Part shown: positions 22,517 to 33,729 of the stretch, piece by piece | How positions within the stretch are numbered: the stretch's first letter is position 1 | Layout of the letters: each line of letters starts with the position of its first letter | Assembly (NCBI GenBank): GCA_963920665.1 | Contig: OY987263.1 | Span: 34,088,547 to 34,152,546 of the forward strand | Length of the DNA stretch: 64,000 nt | Reading direction: 5' to 3' | Source: Straminergon stramineum | Taxonomy: Eukaryota > Streptophyta > Bryopsida > Hypnales > Calliergonaceae | The notes under the pieces: model-generated | Told to the model about the DNA's origin: nothing | Database searches by the model: none | The model's input: only the letters and a program-made list of their open reading frames with translations | Made by a program: the position numbers and the translations under genes

Positions 22517-24112
22517 ATGGCCGCCATGGCGACCACCGCATGCGCTTCTACCGCCTTGGCCGGCCAGGCTCTGCTGCTGCAACCCGCCAACGAGCTCGTG
22601 CGCAAGGTGGGCACCAGCCACGCCCGCGTCACCATGCGCAAGGCCGGAGGATCCGGAAGCTACTGGTACAGTCCACTCTCTTCCAATTCGCCCTTCTTAC
22701 CCTGTTGTCACTTCTTCAATTGGAGAATTGCTGCCCCCCGGCTGGGTCCCTGTTTTTTGACAATGGTGTTCTGGTTGGGGGATGCAGGTATGGTCCCGAC
22801 AGACCTTTGTTCTTGGGTCCGTTCTCGGCCGCCACGCCCTCGTATTTGAAGGGGGAGTTCCCGGGGGACTATGGATGGGACACTGCTGGACTCTCGGCGG
22901 ATCCTGAGTCGTTCGCGCGGAACCGGGAACTTGAGGTAAATAATGCTGTGAATTGGGGAATGATCATGGGGAGGGGTTGGGATTGGAATGGCTATGGCGT
23001 AGGATGGCTGAGAGGCTTTGTACAGCTTGGTGAAGACAATGTGGTTTGTTCGGTGTGCATGCGGACGTGAGTTAGTACTTGTTGCGAAGTTTGCATGCGT
23101 CTTTTGGTCAATTTTTTATTTAAAAAAAAAATGAATGTCAGTTTGGAGTGGTTTGATGTCTGATTTGCGTCCGATGACTGCGGGATGCGTTAAAGTTTAA
23201 TGTCGGAAGGTCAGTGTGTCAACGGTCTTGGCTATGGCGTTCGGTGACTGAGAGTATTAATGTAATGCAGTTGCTCCATGACAGGGTGCATGTGAGTACT
23301 GTCTTGAATCTGACGTCCTGGGGGTCTTAAAAAATGATGTTATTGGCATACTTCGCATTTGTGACAATTTGGCACAGTCGATGTCAATGTGAAATGCCTC
23401 AGAATCGTCCTTCAGAGAGAAGTTCACGATTGTGATGGCTATGGCGTTTGAAAGTGTTTTTGAAATGATGTCGTTGGCATAGATTGCATGTGTGACAATT
23501 TGGCACAGTCGATGTCTATGTGGGATGCTTTGGAATCTTCTGTAGAGTCGGTGTCAAGTGTGATGGCTATGGCATCTGAATGTGTTGGAATTGGTGTTGC
23601 AGGTGATCCACTCCAGGTGGGCAATGTTGGGCGCACTGGGCTGCATCCTCCCTGAGGTTCTCCAGAAATACTCTCGCGTCAACTTGAAGGAGCCCGTGTG
23701 GTTCAAGGCCGGCGCTCAGATCTTCAGCGAGGGCGGCTTGGACTACCTCGGCAACCCCAATCTCGTCCACGCACAGAGCATCCTCGCCGTGTGGGCCGTG
23801 CAGGTGGTGCTCATGGGCGCCGTGGAAGGCTACCGAACAGGCGGTCTCTCCGGTGTGGGCGAGGGCGGCGACCTTTACCCTGGAGGCAAGTACTTCGACC
23901 CTTTGGGTTTGGCTGATGACCCCGAGACGCTGGCGGAGTTGAAGGTGAAGGAGCTCAAGAATGGACGTCTGGCCATGTTCTCCATGTTCGGATTCTTCGT
24001 GCAGGCCATTGTGACTGGAAAGGGCCCACTGGAGAATTTGTTGGATCATTTGGCGAACCCGGTGGCGAACAACGCCTGGGCTTACGCTACGAACTTCGCA
24101 CCTGGCAGCTAG
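22517..24112 (+). CDS. LHCB3: LHCB3-type chlorophyll a/b-binding protein of the photosystem II antenna
   Basis: Exons 22517-22665, 22788-22935 and 23603-24112 join in phase to 268 residues, a normal LHCII length. The product is a thylakoid membrane antenna subunit of the major LHCII trimer. Residues 1 to about 40 are Ala/Ser/Thr-rich with basic residues, as in a chloroplast transit peptide. WYGPDR (50-55) is the WYxxxR trimerisation motif. Helix 1 carries ExxHxR (E99, H102, R104) and helix 3 carries ExxNxR (E216, N219, R221), the paired chlorophyll ligands and salt bridges. The short region before WYGPDR, together with [19 protein letters not shown] and [12 protein letters not shown], points to LHCB3 rather than LHCB1/2. 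The C-terminus [20 protein letters not shown] is canonical. Only the LHCB3 versus LHCB2 call within LHCII is at all open. Confidence 0.93.
23333..23590. repeat. Two tandem units of about 130 bp inside LHCB3 intron 2
   Basis: The units at about 23333-23463 and 23464-23590 share ATGATGT, TTGGCATA, GTGACAATTTGGCACAGTCG, GGAATC/AGAATC, and TGTGATGGCTATGGC in the same order. The phrase GGCTATGGCGT also occurs at about 22989 and 23229, so more diverged partial units may precede them. They lie wholly in the 667-bp intron. Confidence 0.78.
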
Positions 24113-24389
24113 ATCGTTGCGGGGATTGTACAACATGTGGCCGTATGTTTCTGTTGCTGGTATTCGTGCTGTTCGTTCCATTATGTAAATTTCGAGCCCA
24201 TCAGTAAAGCAGACCCTCATTCACGGAATCACTTGTGTTGGTGTCAACTTTGAATGGAAGGGCTTCTTTTTTCCGGTTTCTGATTCTATTCTGTTTTCAT
24301 TCGCTGGATCATGAGTACTTCAGCTGATATTCCTTGTCAACTTCTGAAGGAAGAATTGCGTTTGTTCTCTACGTTGTACATGTGTTGTA

Positions 24390-24800
24390 CAAGAATGGAC
24401 ATCTGGGGCTATGCTCTCCATGTTTGGATTCTTCGTGCAGGCCATTGTGACTGGAGAAGGGCCATCTGGAGAATTTGCTGGACCATTTGGCGAACGCGGT
24501 GGCGAACAACGCCTGGGCTTGAGCTACAAACTTCACATCTGGCAGCTAGATCTTTGCGGGGATTGTATTGTACAACATGTGGCCATATATTTCTGTAGCT
24601 GGCATTCGTGCTGTTCGTTCTATTATGTAAATTTCGAGCCCATTCACGGAATCGTTGGATGGAAGGGCTTCTTTTTTCCGGTTTATGATTTTGTGCTGCG
24701 GTAATGCGCTTTATCATGAGCTCTTACGTTGATATTCTTTGTGAATTTCTGGTGAGAGAATCATCTTGTATCTGTGTAGGGAAATGTTTCATGTTTTGGA
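24390..24800 (+). pseudogene. Tandem partial duplicate of the LHCB3 3' end
   Basis: A second copy of the sequence from 23956 onward starts at 24390, an offset of 434 bp. It holds the helix-3 and C-terminal coding sequence (AAGAATGGAC, TTCTTCGTGCAGGCCATTGT, GAACAACGCCTGGGCTT), then the 3' UTR through GGGCTTCTTTTTTCCGG. An extra base soon after the NGR codons shifts the frame, and TGA replaces a codon near the end. It lacks exons 1-2 and any promoter, so it cannot make LHCII. Divergence from the parent is modest, so the duplication is fairly recent. Confidence 0.9.
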
Positions 24801-24823
24801 GAATTTTTGATGCGAGTGTTTGC

Positions 24824-24975
24824 TTGCAATTCTGTCATATTTTTGGATGCAGTGTTGCCTTGTGGTACCGAACCATGTGGCCCACTTATATTGATTTGGT
24901 TGCAATTCTGTCATATTTTTGGATGCAGTGTTGCCTTGTGGTACCGAACCATGTGGCCCACTTATATTGATTTGG
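24824..24975. repeat. Perfect tandem duplication, 2 x 76 bp
   Basis: The units 24824-24899 and 24900-24975 appear identical, from TTGCAATTCTGTCATA to CTTATATTGATTTGG. Both are followed by TTG. Identity implies a very recent event, or an assembly artefact. Confidence 0.93.
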
Positions 24976-25226
24976 TTGATTAAATTGAGTTTGCTCAGTG
25001 ATGTATGCACGTCTGACCTACTCTTGGAATATTGATACTCATGACTCGACACTTGCTTGAATATTTGAAACGACAATTAGAGAATGTAGACTGCTCTGTA
25101 CCGCCCTCGGACTGCAGCCACCAGAATTGGCGTCCATCGATATTGATTTGATAAGCTTAAGTTCAGTTGTATCGAATAAATGCCGGCACTACTGTATTAG
25201 GCCAATAAAATAATCACTATTAAGGA

Positions 25227-25833
25227 AGAGCACCCAATGGCGTCCCTGCCCAAATCGTCAGACTTTACAAAGCGTAATCATTTCAGGCTGTAAATGTAAG
25301 GTAGACCAGCCCATTTCCGTCATCTTCCTATAACCGCCATCCTAGTTTTGGCCCCATCACCACCTTAAAATCCTCCCAAGTCCATTCACTGCACTGACAA
25401 TTTCAGTGCATTAATTTCAACTTTGGTAATGTGTCAGCCTTTGATTGGTGGAAACTCCGGTGTTAATAGGTAAATGTTATGGCGGTTATAGGTTGAGGAT
25501 AGAACATTTATGACCCTAGTCTAGTGGCGGATTTGTAATTTAGGGCAGACCACTTTAAAAATTCATAGAAATTACAATTTTTATCTGAAAATTATAATTC
25601 CACTTGGGTTTGATTCATGAAACATGCGCACACCTCTGAAAAATATGTGCCCCTGCTGGAGTTGGTCCTAATATACTCAGATTGCGAATCAGGGTGGTAA
25701 TAGGTTGGTCTACCTTAAGTAGACAGTAGAGCGCTTATTTTTTTGACCTAAAATGATAAGATGTCTACAATTCAGCTACATTTATGTTCTAGAATGAATT
25801 ACTTGCATAGAAAGGAACGCCATTGGGTGCTCT
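25227..25833. mobile_element. 607-bp MITE, TIR AGAGCACCCAATGGCGT
   Basis: The left AGAGCACCCAATGGCGT and the right ACGCCATTGGGTGCTCT are perfect inverted repeats, continuing with one mismatch to about 21 bp. Inner inverted pairs also exist: GGTAGACCAGCCCA near 25302 with GGTTGGTCTACC near 25708, and CCTATAACCGCCAT near 25328 with ATGGCGGTTATAGG near 25480. No clear target duplication, so the superfamily is undetermined. Non-coding. It lies 1.1 kb downstream of LHCB3. Confidence 0.82.
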
Positions 25834-27071
25834 GACCTTATGTTTTTCACAAAATTTCTAATGAATGTAGCTAACTTCCAAAAAGGAGAGTTCCTTTGTC
25901 CAACCAACCCACAAAATTCAAAACATATGTTATGTCACCAAACGCAGTCACTCTCACATTATAGCTACTACCCTACGCTAGGGTCAGATTTGTTAAATAA
26001 TTTGGCATCTCATGAAATTTTCAGAAATTATTAGGTGGCATAATTGAATAGTGTAGAAAATATTAATGAAAATAGTCTTAATTCTCAAAAAACTTCAATG
26101 AAAATGGATTATGGGAAACAATGTACATAAATCAAGGTGACTGCTTTGTAAATTTGAAAAACCTATGGAATAAATGGCATGGCATACAACTATAATGTAT
26201 GACATTACATTCTTGTTGATAGATTGTCCGTGAAATCCAAAATATGAACTCTAGATGTTGCAATGTCTTCCTTATTGTGTAGCTTGTTGTGTGAAATTGT
26301 GGTCCAAAACAATGGACACAAATAAAACAATGTTCTTACAAAATAGATACTCACACCTAAATATTGCCCAACACTAACACTACCTTTTCTAATTTCCTAA
26401 CAAAGTTTATGTTCCATTGATTCATATTAGGATTTTAAAATTGGAATTGGTACAACTATACAAGTCCGAATTCAATGGATCCCCCACTAGTACCAGGAAT
26501 ACATTGCTCTGCAAACCACTTGCAAGGTCACCATAGAATATTTTGAACCCTTCCAAATGAAGTATGCAAAAACTATAGATCAGTTTAACAAATGGAAATT
26601 CAACCTATAAATAAATCATTTGTATCATAGGGTCTAATGAATCTAACCCTAGGGTATGGTATTGACTTGAAAAATTCCTCATGCATTAGTCATTCAAAAA
26701 TAATACAATATATATGACCACCAAAAAACACACTTTTATTTGGAGTCTAGGCCCCTAGATTGTGTTGTCAAGTCTATGAATTCCAGTTGTTTCAAACTTG
26801 TCCTTGTAGATCTCTTGTAAGGAAGCTTTACACGTGGAACTAACTAGGAGGCACATATGGTTTCTACCATTGCATCAAATTGCTTGCAACAACTTTTGTT
26901 GTACAACACATGTAGTTATCTAATAGGAGCAACACCAAGGGACCATTGTGTTTAGGAGGTGCTCCTCCAAGGGACCTCTTGTGCCTTTGTAAAGATGCCC
27001 ACTTCTTGCAAAAGCTCATTTTTGTAGTTTAGGTGTTTGAAATCAACACAACCACCCAATCTACTCATTCT
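25834..27071. other. AT-rich intergenic sequence, no gene seen
   Basis: Short ORFs only, without motifs. No bounded repeat was recognised. Confidence 0.4.
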
Positions 27072-27073
27072 AG

Positions 27074-28500
27074 TAAATGTTAATCCCTAGAGGACCAAGT
27101 CCTTTTCTTGTCCAAAAACACTGAAAAATGTCATTTCTATTCTCTACAAGAAAAAACAAGGTTTAAACCAACATGATAATCAATTCATATATACTAGTTT
27201 GGACAGTTGACTAGGACACTTTGGTTTGGACAATAATCAACATATATATGTGGAATTTATTTCTTGATTGGGTCAAATTATTATTATTCAAAAATTTGCC
27301 ATGTAGGATGTCATATAGGTTTCACCAACCTCACAAGCATTGCAATGTCTACAAACTTGCCACATGAATAGGGTTGTTGCATCAACACATTCCATAGTCA
27401 TGGGACACAATGACGAAAAATAATTAATCAAATTTTTTTAAAGTACAAGCACTTTATAATTTGATACTAAATAATTCTACATTATGGTCAAAACGTCTAA
27501 ATATATTTAACTACTAAACTTAAAATGTTACCTACCATGATGTTCACATTGGAAAGAAGACAAGCTCTAGAGGGGTGGTAGGAGGTAAGACAATCTCACA
27601 ATCCATATGAGACATGCACCACTTACCAATGTGTAAGAAGGAAAGAGAAGTTATAAGACGAGAAGCTTTTTATACAAATAGGGTGGTAGGTGGTAGAACA
27701 AATCATATGGGATATGTTTGATTAGGATGAATAGGAATGCAACCACTCATAGTTAAGTCAAGACTAGAAAACATACTCTAAGCAAAATTTCAAACCTCAT
27801 TTAGGCATAGTAGAATTTTTTTTAAAAACCTTGAACTATGTATACGTGGGAAATCAAACAAAATTTCATCTCCAAAAATCCATTTGACATTTAGAGCCTC
27901 CAATTAAAAGTTATAGACAAATTTAAGAGAAGAAGTTTTAAGTTGTCAAAGAAAATGCCCTTTCCAATCCTCTCTAAAATTTGCCTATAACTTTTGATTG
28001 GAAGCTTGAAATGTCAAAAGGTTCTTCCAATATGAAATTTGGTTTAATTTCCTAGCTTTTATTGGTTCAAAGTTTTTTGAAAAAAGTTATTTTACTATGC
28101 CAAAATGTGGTTTGAAATTTTGCTTAGAGTATGTTTAACAGATTGCCGAATCAACTAAGCAAATTTCGTTTTTGGTCACAATCAACACATTTTTGTTGAT
28201 TATTATTTTTGTTAAGAAATGCAGTGGCTGGATCAACACACAAAATTTCATTTTTTCTACAATCAACACAAATTAGTTCATCTTGTGTTAATTAGGGCCC
28301 CTTTTCTAGTAGTGATTGCAAAGTGCAAAATTCTTAAGACTTTGTTTTCTTTTACATATTTAACTATAGGATCTTGTATAAGACAAGTATAAAAATGTGT
28401 GGTAGAAATCTTATAAACTCTGACTATGTAGATTGCAAGATATTTGAGTTAAAAATTTTAAAAATAGTTTTCTTTACACCTTCCATAACTAGATTTTTTG
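27074..28500. repeat. Interrupted member of the 18.4-kb TTAA family
   Basis: 27074-27180 starts TTAATCCCTAGAGGACC and continues with AAATGTCATTTCTA and ACAAGAAAAAAC, like the left arm at 18414-18500. The next part of that arm (ACTATAGGATCTTGTATA, GTGTGGTAGAAA, GATTGCAAGATATT) resumes at about 28365-28460 in the same orientation. The 1.2 kb between holds unrelated sequence, including a foldback element, so the member appears split by insertions. Confidence 0.55.
27768..28137. repeat. Foldback element, arms of about 170 bp
   Basis: AAACATACTCTAAGCAAAAT at 27769 is inverted at the other end (ATTTTGCTTAGAGTATGTTT, ending 28137). The arms remain alignable inward through GGCATAGTA, GACATTT and CCAATTAAAAGTTATA versus its complement, to a short loop near 27950. 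No gene. Confidence 0.8.
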
Positions 28501-28570
28501 ATTTTGAATCTTTTTAATTGAAATTTTTTGCATTATAGATCTTGAATTAGAAAGAAATTCTGTTGATTAA

Positions 28571-29137
28571 CCCCTACACATCTAGATTCATCTCCAAAAT
28601 TGACAATTTGAGAAAAAACATTATAAAGTGCTCTTTGGAAGCATATTTTGGAATTGATTTACAAATGAAAGTTGTAGATTATGATTTGTAGATTCCATCT
28701 ATATAGTTAGATTCATCAATTCGATCATCAATCTTTTTTTATAATTTTGAAAGAGAAATTCCAAAATTCCTTCAAAATTCGATTACAAGCAAAATATTAT
28801 CATTTTTGACTAAAATTTGTTAGAATGGATTTGAAATGAGGTTCTCTTCACATTTTGATATTTTGAAATTTTTGTATTCTTCAAAACTATGACCTCATTT
28901 TGACAAAATCAGTTTTGAACTAAAGTCAATGCAATTTGACCACTTGACATACTTGCACATTTGTAATTTTAGAAAAATATGTACTCTAGTAACACCAAAT
29001 CCAACCATTAGATAGGACAACAACTTGATAACCTATCTCCACAAATTAGAATAACTATCATCCAAGTAGTTAGGAGGATGAAACTCCAATTTTAATTTGT
29101 TCATTGTCCAAAAAATGGATGTTGGAGTGCTTAGGGG
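28571..29137. mobile_element. TTAA-type MITE, family 1, copy C (best preserved)
   Basis: Perfect TTAA on both sides (28567-28570 and 29138-29141). The left end is CCCCTACACATCTAG and the right end TGGAGTGCTTAGGGG, giving a short asymmetric TIR (CCCCTA plus a partial match). The body contains ATTGACAATTTGAG, CTATGACCTCATTTTG and TTAGGAGGATGAAACT, shared with copies A, B and D. No ORF. Consistent with a piggyBac-like non-autonomous element. Confidence 0.85.
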
Positions 29138-29141
29138 TTAA

Positions 29142-30751
29142 TGGCATAGAGAGTAGAGAAAAATCTTTCAAAAAACACAAACTTGCTTTTCATTCTTAAA
29201 AAAATTGTTAGGTAGAAGTAGGTTTGACATCAAACAAAAAATTTAAATCATTAGTAGTTCTAAGATGGAATAAAAGCACTTTGATTCCATTGGTGAAATC
29301 ATTCTAGTTAGTATTCTTGTCCTTTTCAAAAAATATTTTTTGAAAAAAATTGTGAAAATTGCATTAAAAAATGAATCGTGTAAGATACTTTTTCAAGAAA
29401 GTACTTAGATTGACCAAAAAAATAAGATTGTCCATAACTTTTTCATCACTAGTCCAAATGGAATTAAACAAATCTTTCCATATTGACAAGAATATTTTCT
29501 ATGAGAAACAAAATTTTGAAAACTTTATTGAACTTTTATGATTTTTTAATTTTTTTTGTGTAGCCCGGCGAATTGCTTTTTGAACTTAGTGCATTTATAA
29601 CTTTTGCTTTTAGGCATCAATTGGAATAAAAATTAGATTCTATTAAAGCGAATGTTTTTTTTTTATCTTCACAAAAAGTTTCAAAACATCATATCAAAAA
29701 TTGAGATCATAGGAACCTACCCGAACCTTGTTGTGTCCCTTAAAGAAACACACTTGGTTCTTTCAGGAGTAGTCATTCATGGCTTCAATTTTGCCTCCTC
29801 TAAAAATCCCAATTTTCAACCAACATCAACTAAGGTCTAAGGTAAGTGCACCTAAAAGGCTAAAAGTGACACTCTCCTAATTATGATACCTATCTCCAGC
29901 TATCCAAGAATTCAAGTTTAAAATCTTAGACAATTGTATATAGGTGTCAAAATTAAGAGAGTGCCACTTTTAGGTTCACATCTGGCTTACAATTATCTCT
30001 CACTTAGGCTCAACAATTACATCACTATATAGCACTACTATTACTTGAGTAGAATCTACTTTATTAGGAAACTACCAATTCAATGACAAATGGTTTGATA
30101 TAGGTGAGATGCAAACTCTTCTCTTGGTATTGAGGAGAGGATGAATGGTCAATTTCATTAAAATGGTGGTATTCAAATGCCATTTTTCAGACCGCATAGT
30201 TTGAACTCTAAAAGGACATCTAAAATTGTTATAGATTTCAGAAATTTAGAAGAGTTATAGATTTCAGATTGGACGATTTGAAATATCTATGACATTTCTA
30301 GATTTTAAACATCTAGGACAAATCTAAATTTCTGACATCTAGGACAAGTTTAGATTTTAGACCATGCCAAAGTAGTGAAATGGACCACTAATTTACTAGA
30401 ATACAGCCAATTTATTGGAACACTGCCATTTTAATGAAATTGACCATATAACTTGTTGGATGAAAAAACTACTCTTTCACATGTTAAATTTAAGGATATG
30501 GAATTTGTTTTCAATCAAATGAATTGCTGTTTTTTGCTACATATGTACTACTATATTTTTATTCTTTGGTACAAAAATTATAACAATTACAGAATTTCAT
30601 AAAACAAACTGAAATTTCTCACTATGATAGTGGAAACTACATAATGTCATGGATAAAAATATAAGATTCATATTCAAAAACAATTCAATAAGCTAAATTT
30701 AGCTCAAATATGATGTTTGACTAGGGATTTGATTGTGTATAACAAGTTTAA
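29142..30751. other. AT-rich intergenic sequence
   Basis: No gene recognised. The stretch 30220-30360 holds short repeats around the word GATTTCAGA / CTAGGACAA. The stretch after 29142 vaguely resembles the interior of the 18.4-kb element (CATAACTTTTTCATCACTAG...TGGAAT) but could not be bounded. Confidence 0.35.
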
Positions 30752-31337
30752 CCCCTAAGCGCTCCGACATCTATTTTCTCAACAATGAATAGATTGAAAC
30801 TCAAGTTTCATTCTCTTTATTGCTTGGATGATAATTATTCTAATTTGTGGAGATACTTTATCAAGTTGTTGTCCTATCAAATGGTTGGATTTGGTGTTAC
30901 TAAAGTATGTATGTTTCTAAAATGACAAGTGTGCAAGTATGTCAAGTGGTAGACCAAGCCAAAATTCCATTGACTAGTTCAAAATTGGATTTACAAAAAT
31001 GAGGTCATAGATTTTAAGAACACAAAAATTCCAAAAAGCCACTACATGAAGAGAACCTCTTTTCAAATCCATTCCAACAAATTTTACTCAAAAAATGATA
31101 ATATTTTGCTAGAATGCTAGTAATCAAATTGAGAAGGAATTTTGAAATTTCCCTTTCAAAATTTATGAAAAAAATATTGGTAATAGCATTGGTGAATCTA
31201 ACTGTACAAATGGAATCTACAACTCAAAATTTTCAACTCTTATTTGTATTTTAATACCAAAATATGCCTCCAAATAAAACATTATAATGATTTTTCTCAA
31301 ATCATCAATTCTAGAGATGACTCTGGACGTTTAGGGG
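30752..31337. mobile_element. TTAA-type MITE, family 1, copy D (inverted)
   Basis: Perfect TTAA on both sides (30748-30751 and 31338-31341). It begins CCCCTAAGCGCTCCGACATC, the complement of copy C's right end, and ends GGACGTTTAGGGG. The family body is in reverse orientation (AGTTTCATTCTCTTTATTGC..., TGAGGTCATAG, GATGACTCTGGACG). Confidence 0.84.
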
Positions 31338-31341
31338 TTAA

Positions 31342-32478
31342 CTATTAATTAATTAAGGTTCACAAAAGTCAAGGTAATAATATCATCTCTTTTGTTAAAT
31401 TGGCGCAATTTTAAAGCCCAAAGTTTTGATGAGCATCTCCGCAAAACTAGCAGAGGTGTAACTTATGTTTTGGGCCATGCCGCCATGAAGTGCCAAAATA
31501 GTGGAAATCGCCCAATTATGTGAAAACACGTCAAAATGGCGACTTTTGAACTATTCATGAACATGACATGATTTCCAGTAAACCTGAAATTTTGGTTCAA
31601 ACTTCAAAGGGCCACAGTCAACTAGTTTGCAGAACTGAGAGCAATCCCAATCGACAATTTCGTTCGATCAGTTGGCCCACCTGTGAGGGTGTGAGCGACA
31701 AATTGTCACAAGTATTCATGAGCACAAAGCTCTATAAAGTAAAAAACTAGGAGTAGTCTAGAATTACACTTCATGTCCAGTCACGGACCCTGATCAGTGT
31801 CAAAGTCGTAATCTGAATTTCCGCCAATTGAAAGGAATTGACATTTTCCAGAACTGTGGTGGTGGAATACATACATTGCATGGATTTCCTCCAATTATGA
31901 TATATCCACACGGAGTTTTGTAAACAGGCATCCTGAAGTGAATTATTAAATTCCGTAAAGTATAGTACAAAAGAAACACTGCACCAAACTCAATCAGACC
32001 CGAGTTTTGGTGCTTCAAGGAGTTATGATCGTCCCGTGTTTTTTCTCAGACACCAACTCCTGGTCCCGCAATGCACAAATCCAATCAACTCTAATTATGT
32101 GAAAAAATGTACAGAGTGGATACTTGGTCCGCAGTGCTGTGGGACCATGAACCATCTTTGTATATATTTACAAGTTTGGGGATTGAAATATAGTATATGG
32201 TATTTGAAGGATATGTACACATCTACGAGTACAGTAATTAACGTATGAGTAAACTAATGAACTCACAGCTCCTGCTAAATACTTCAGTTAAATAGTCGAT
32301 TTCATATAATCGGCCATTCAGACACTAAAAATTGTGACATACATGTACATAAAGGTAAGGATTTCTGTTTCAGAACGGTGCCTTTTTCACCGCCTACTCC
32401 ACGAATTTGACGCTTTAAGTTGCCGCAGTCCATAGATCAGCTGCCATCGTCAATTGATCTATAATTTCTGCTGTTACA
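31342..32478. other. Transition into a GC-intermediate island
   Basis: GC content rises after about 31430. A 60-codon plus-strand ORF at 31568 and others are open but match nothing. The stretch may be the 3' flank of the minus-strand gene that ends at 32479. Confidence 0.3.
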
Positions 32479-33729
32479 TTACCCTCGATCTGATGTTCGG
32501 CGTATTATTTCGATGTCTATGTTTGATCCGATTCCAAAGTAGCAGCTCCATATACGCAGTCCTTGCCTGATCATTCGATGCAATTGGCTCAGCTTCGATT
32601 TCTCATCATCTGGATATAGACTATAAATGATATACCTAAGCAATACATAAATGATACGTCCTAAAAGATAAAATAATTGTTTACAAAACCAGGAAAATTC
32701 AGCACATATATCACTATGGCTAGCGCGATTATCAATCAATGAGTTAAACTTTGAACATACCTTTCATCGATCAATCCGGAGTCCAGCAGCTGCTGAGGTA
32801 CACCAGACCCTAAATGCCTTGATATGTACTCCTCAAGTACATCTACAGAGATTTATACGCCGCCCGCCGCCCGGTAGAGACATTTGATAGCCCGCAAATA
32901 GTCCCTCCACTGGTCATATTCGTTAAAACGGCGATTTTCAGGGTCATTGCGAAAACTATGTCGCTCAATCCAAGTGCCTAGAGCTCTGAAAAAACTTAGA
33001 CTTCCAATTTCCATTGCTCTAGAAACTCGGGTAGGGACGGTGCTGATCTGGGGTTTCAGTCGGGCAACTGAAACTGTGCCATTTCCACTGAACACCAACT
33101 GTCTTTCGAAGAACAAGGTTTTCGGCCTCTACACCAGTTGACTGAAGTGATCGCCAATTTCGCTCTAATATCTACGACTTTTATAGATTTTTGCATCTGG
33201 AGAGCACCAAAGTCGTGGAATTCCGTCACTTTCACGAGACTGACATTATAATTGGCCGGCTGCATGACGTAAATATCCAAAGAGAGAGATAATTCCAATT
33301 CACAAGGTCGATCGGTCAGACATGACGGAAAGAACTGGTCCAGCATCCGAATCCAGCGTAGCTTCCTTGATGATAACTATTCCACCCTCCGTACCGGTTG
33401 TCCAGGTACGAGAATCCGAAGTACAAGCACGCATCGCCGGCGGTCCACAACATAACCGTCGCCATCAGCAGAAGCGCCAGCGTGTATGCCTTGATCATCA
33501 GCCTGGAGACTTCTCCGTACGAATCATACTTGCAACACATCTCGTGTTCCTCCATGGTGGGATGCGTCTGCCGTTTGCAATACCAGCAGGGGTGATATCG
33601 ATTCTTCACCACCCCACCCCGGAAATGATCTTCTGGATGGGGCGAGAGGAAGCTCACTTGCGACTCGGGTGGACTACTAGCCGTCAATTCTCGAAGCTCA
33701 AATAGCATTCCCAGACTACTTGATCTCAT
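32479..33729 (-). pseudogene. Unrecognised multi-exon minus-strand gene, possibly broken
   Basis: Three parts are supported. First, an open frame from 33729 (MRSSSLGMLF) has a CWYC...CC Cys cluster and one membrane helix (LALLLMATVMLW), with a donor at 33395/33394 (CCG/GTACGG). Second, 33116-32761 contains FRALGTWIERHSF, FNEYDQWRDYL, then EEYISRHLGSGVPQQ and SGLIDER. It is open except for one in-frame TAA at 32855-32853, and ends at a good donor (AAAG/GTATGTT). Third, 32635-32479 joins it in phase after CTTAG, giving YIIYSLYPDDEKSKL to a TAA. The phase-matched junction and coherent frame on both sides of the TAA argue for a real gene with a premature stop, or a missed micro-exon arrangement. 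The link from part one to part two is not resolved. Function unknown. Confidence 0.38.

Noticed and set aside
22060..22760. Pro- and Arg-rich ORFs on both strands before LHCB3
   Set aside because: Composition-driven frames in the GC-rich leader and exon 1; none matches a known protein.
23567..24220. 217-codon minus-strand ORF, Gln/His-rich
   Set aside because: Antisense of LHCB3 exon 3, produced by its GC-rich codon use.
30748..30758. TTAACCCCTAA words as telomere-like repeats
   Set aside because: They occur singly at element ends in inverted pairs next to TTAA, not as tandem arrays.
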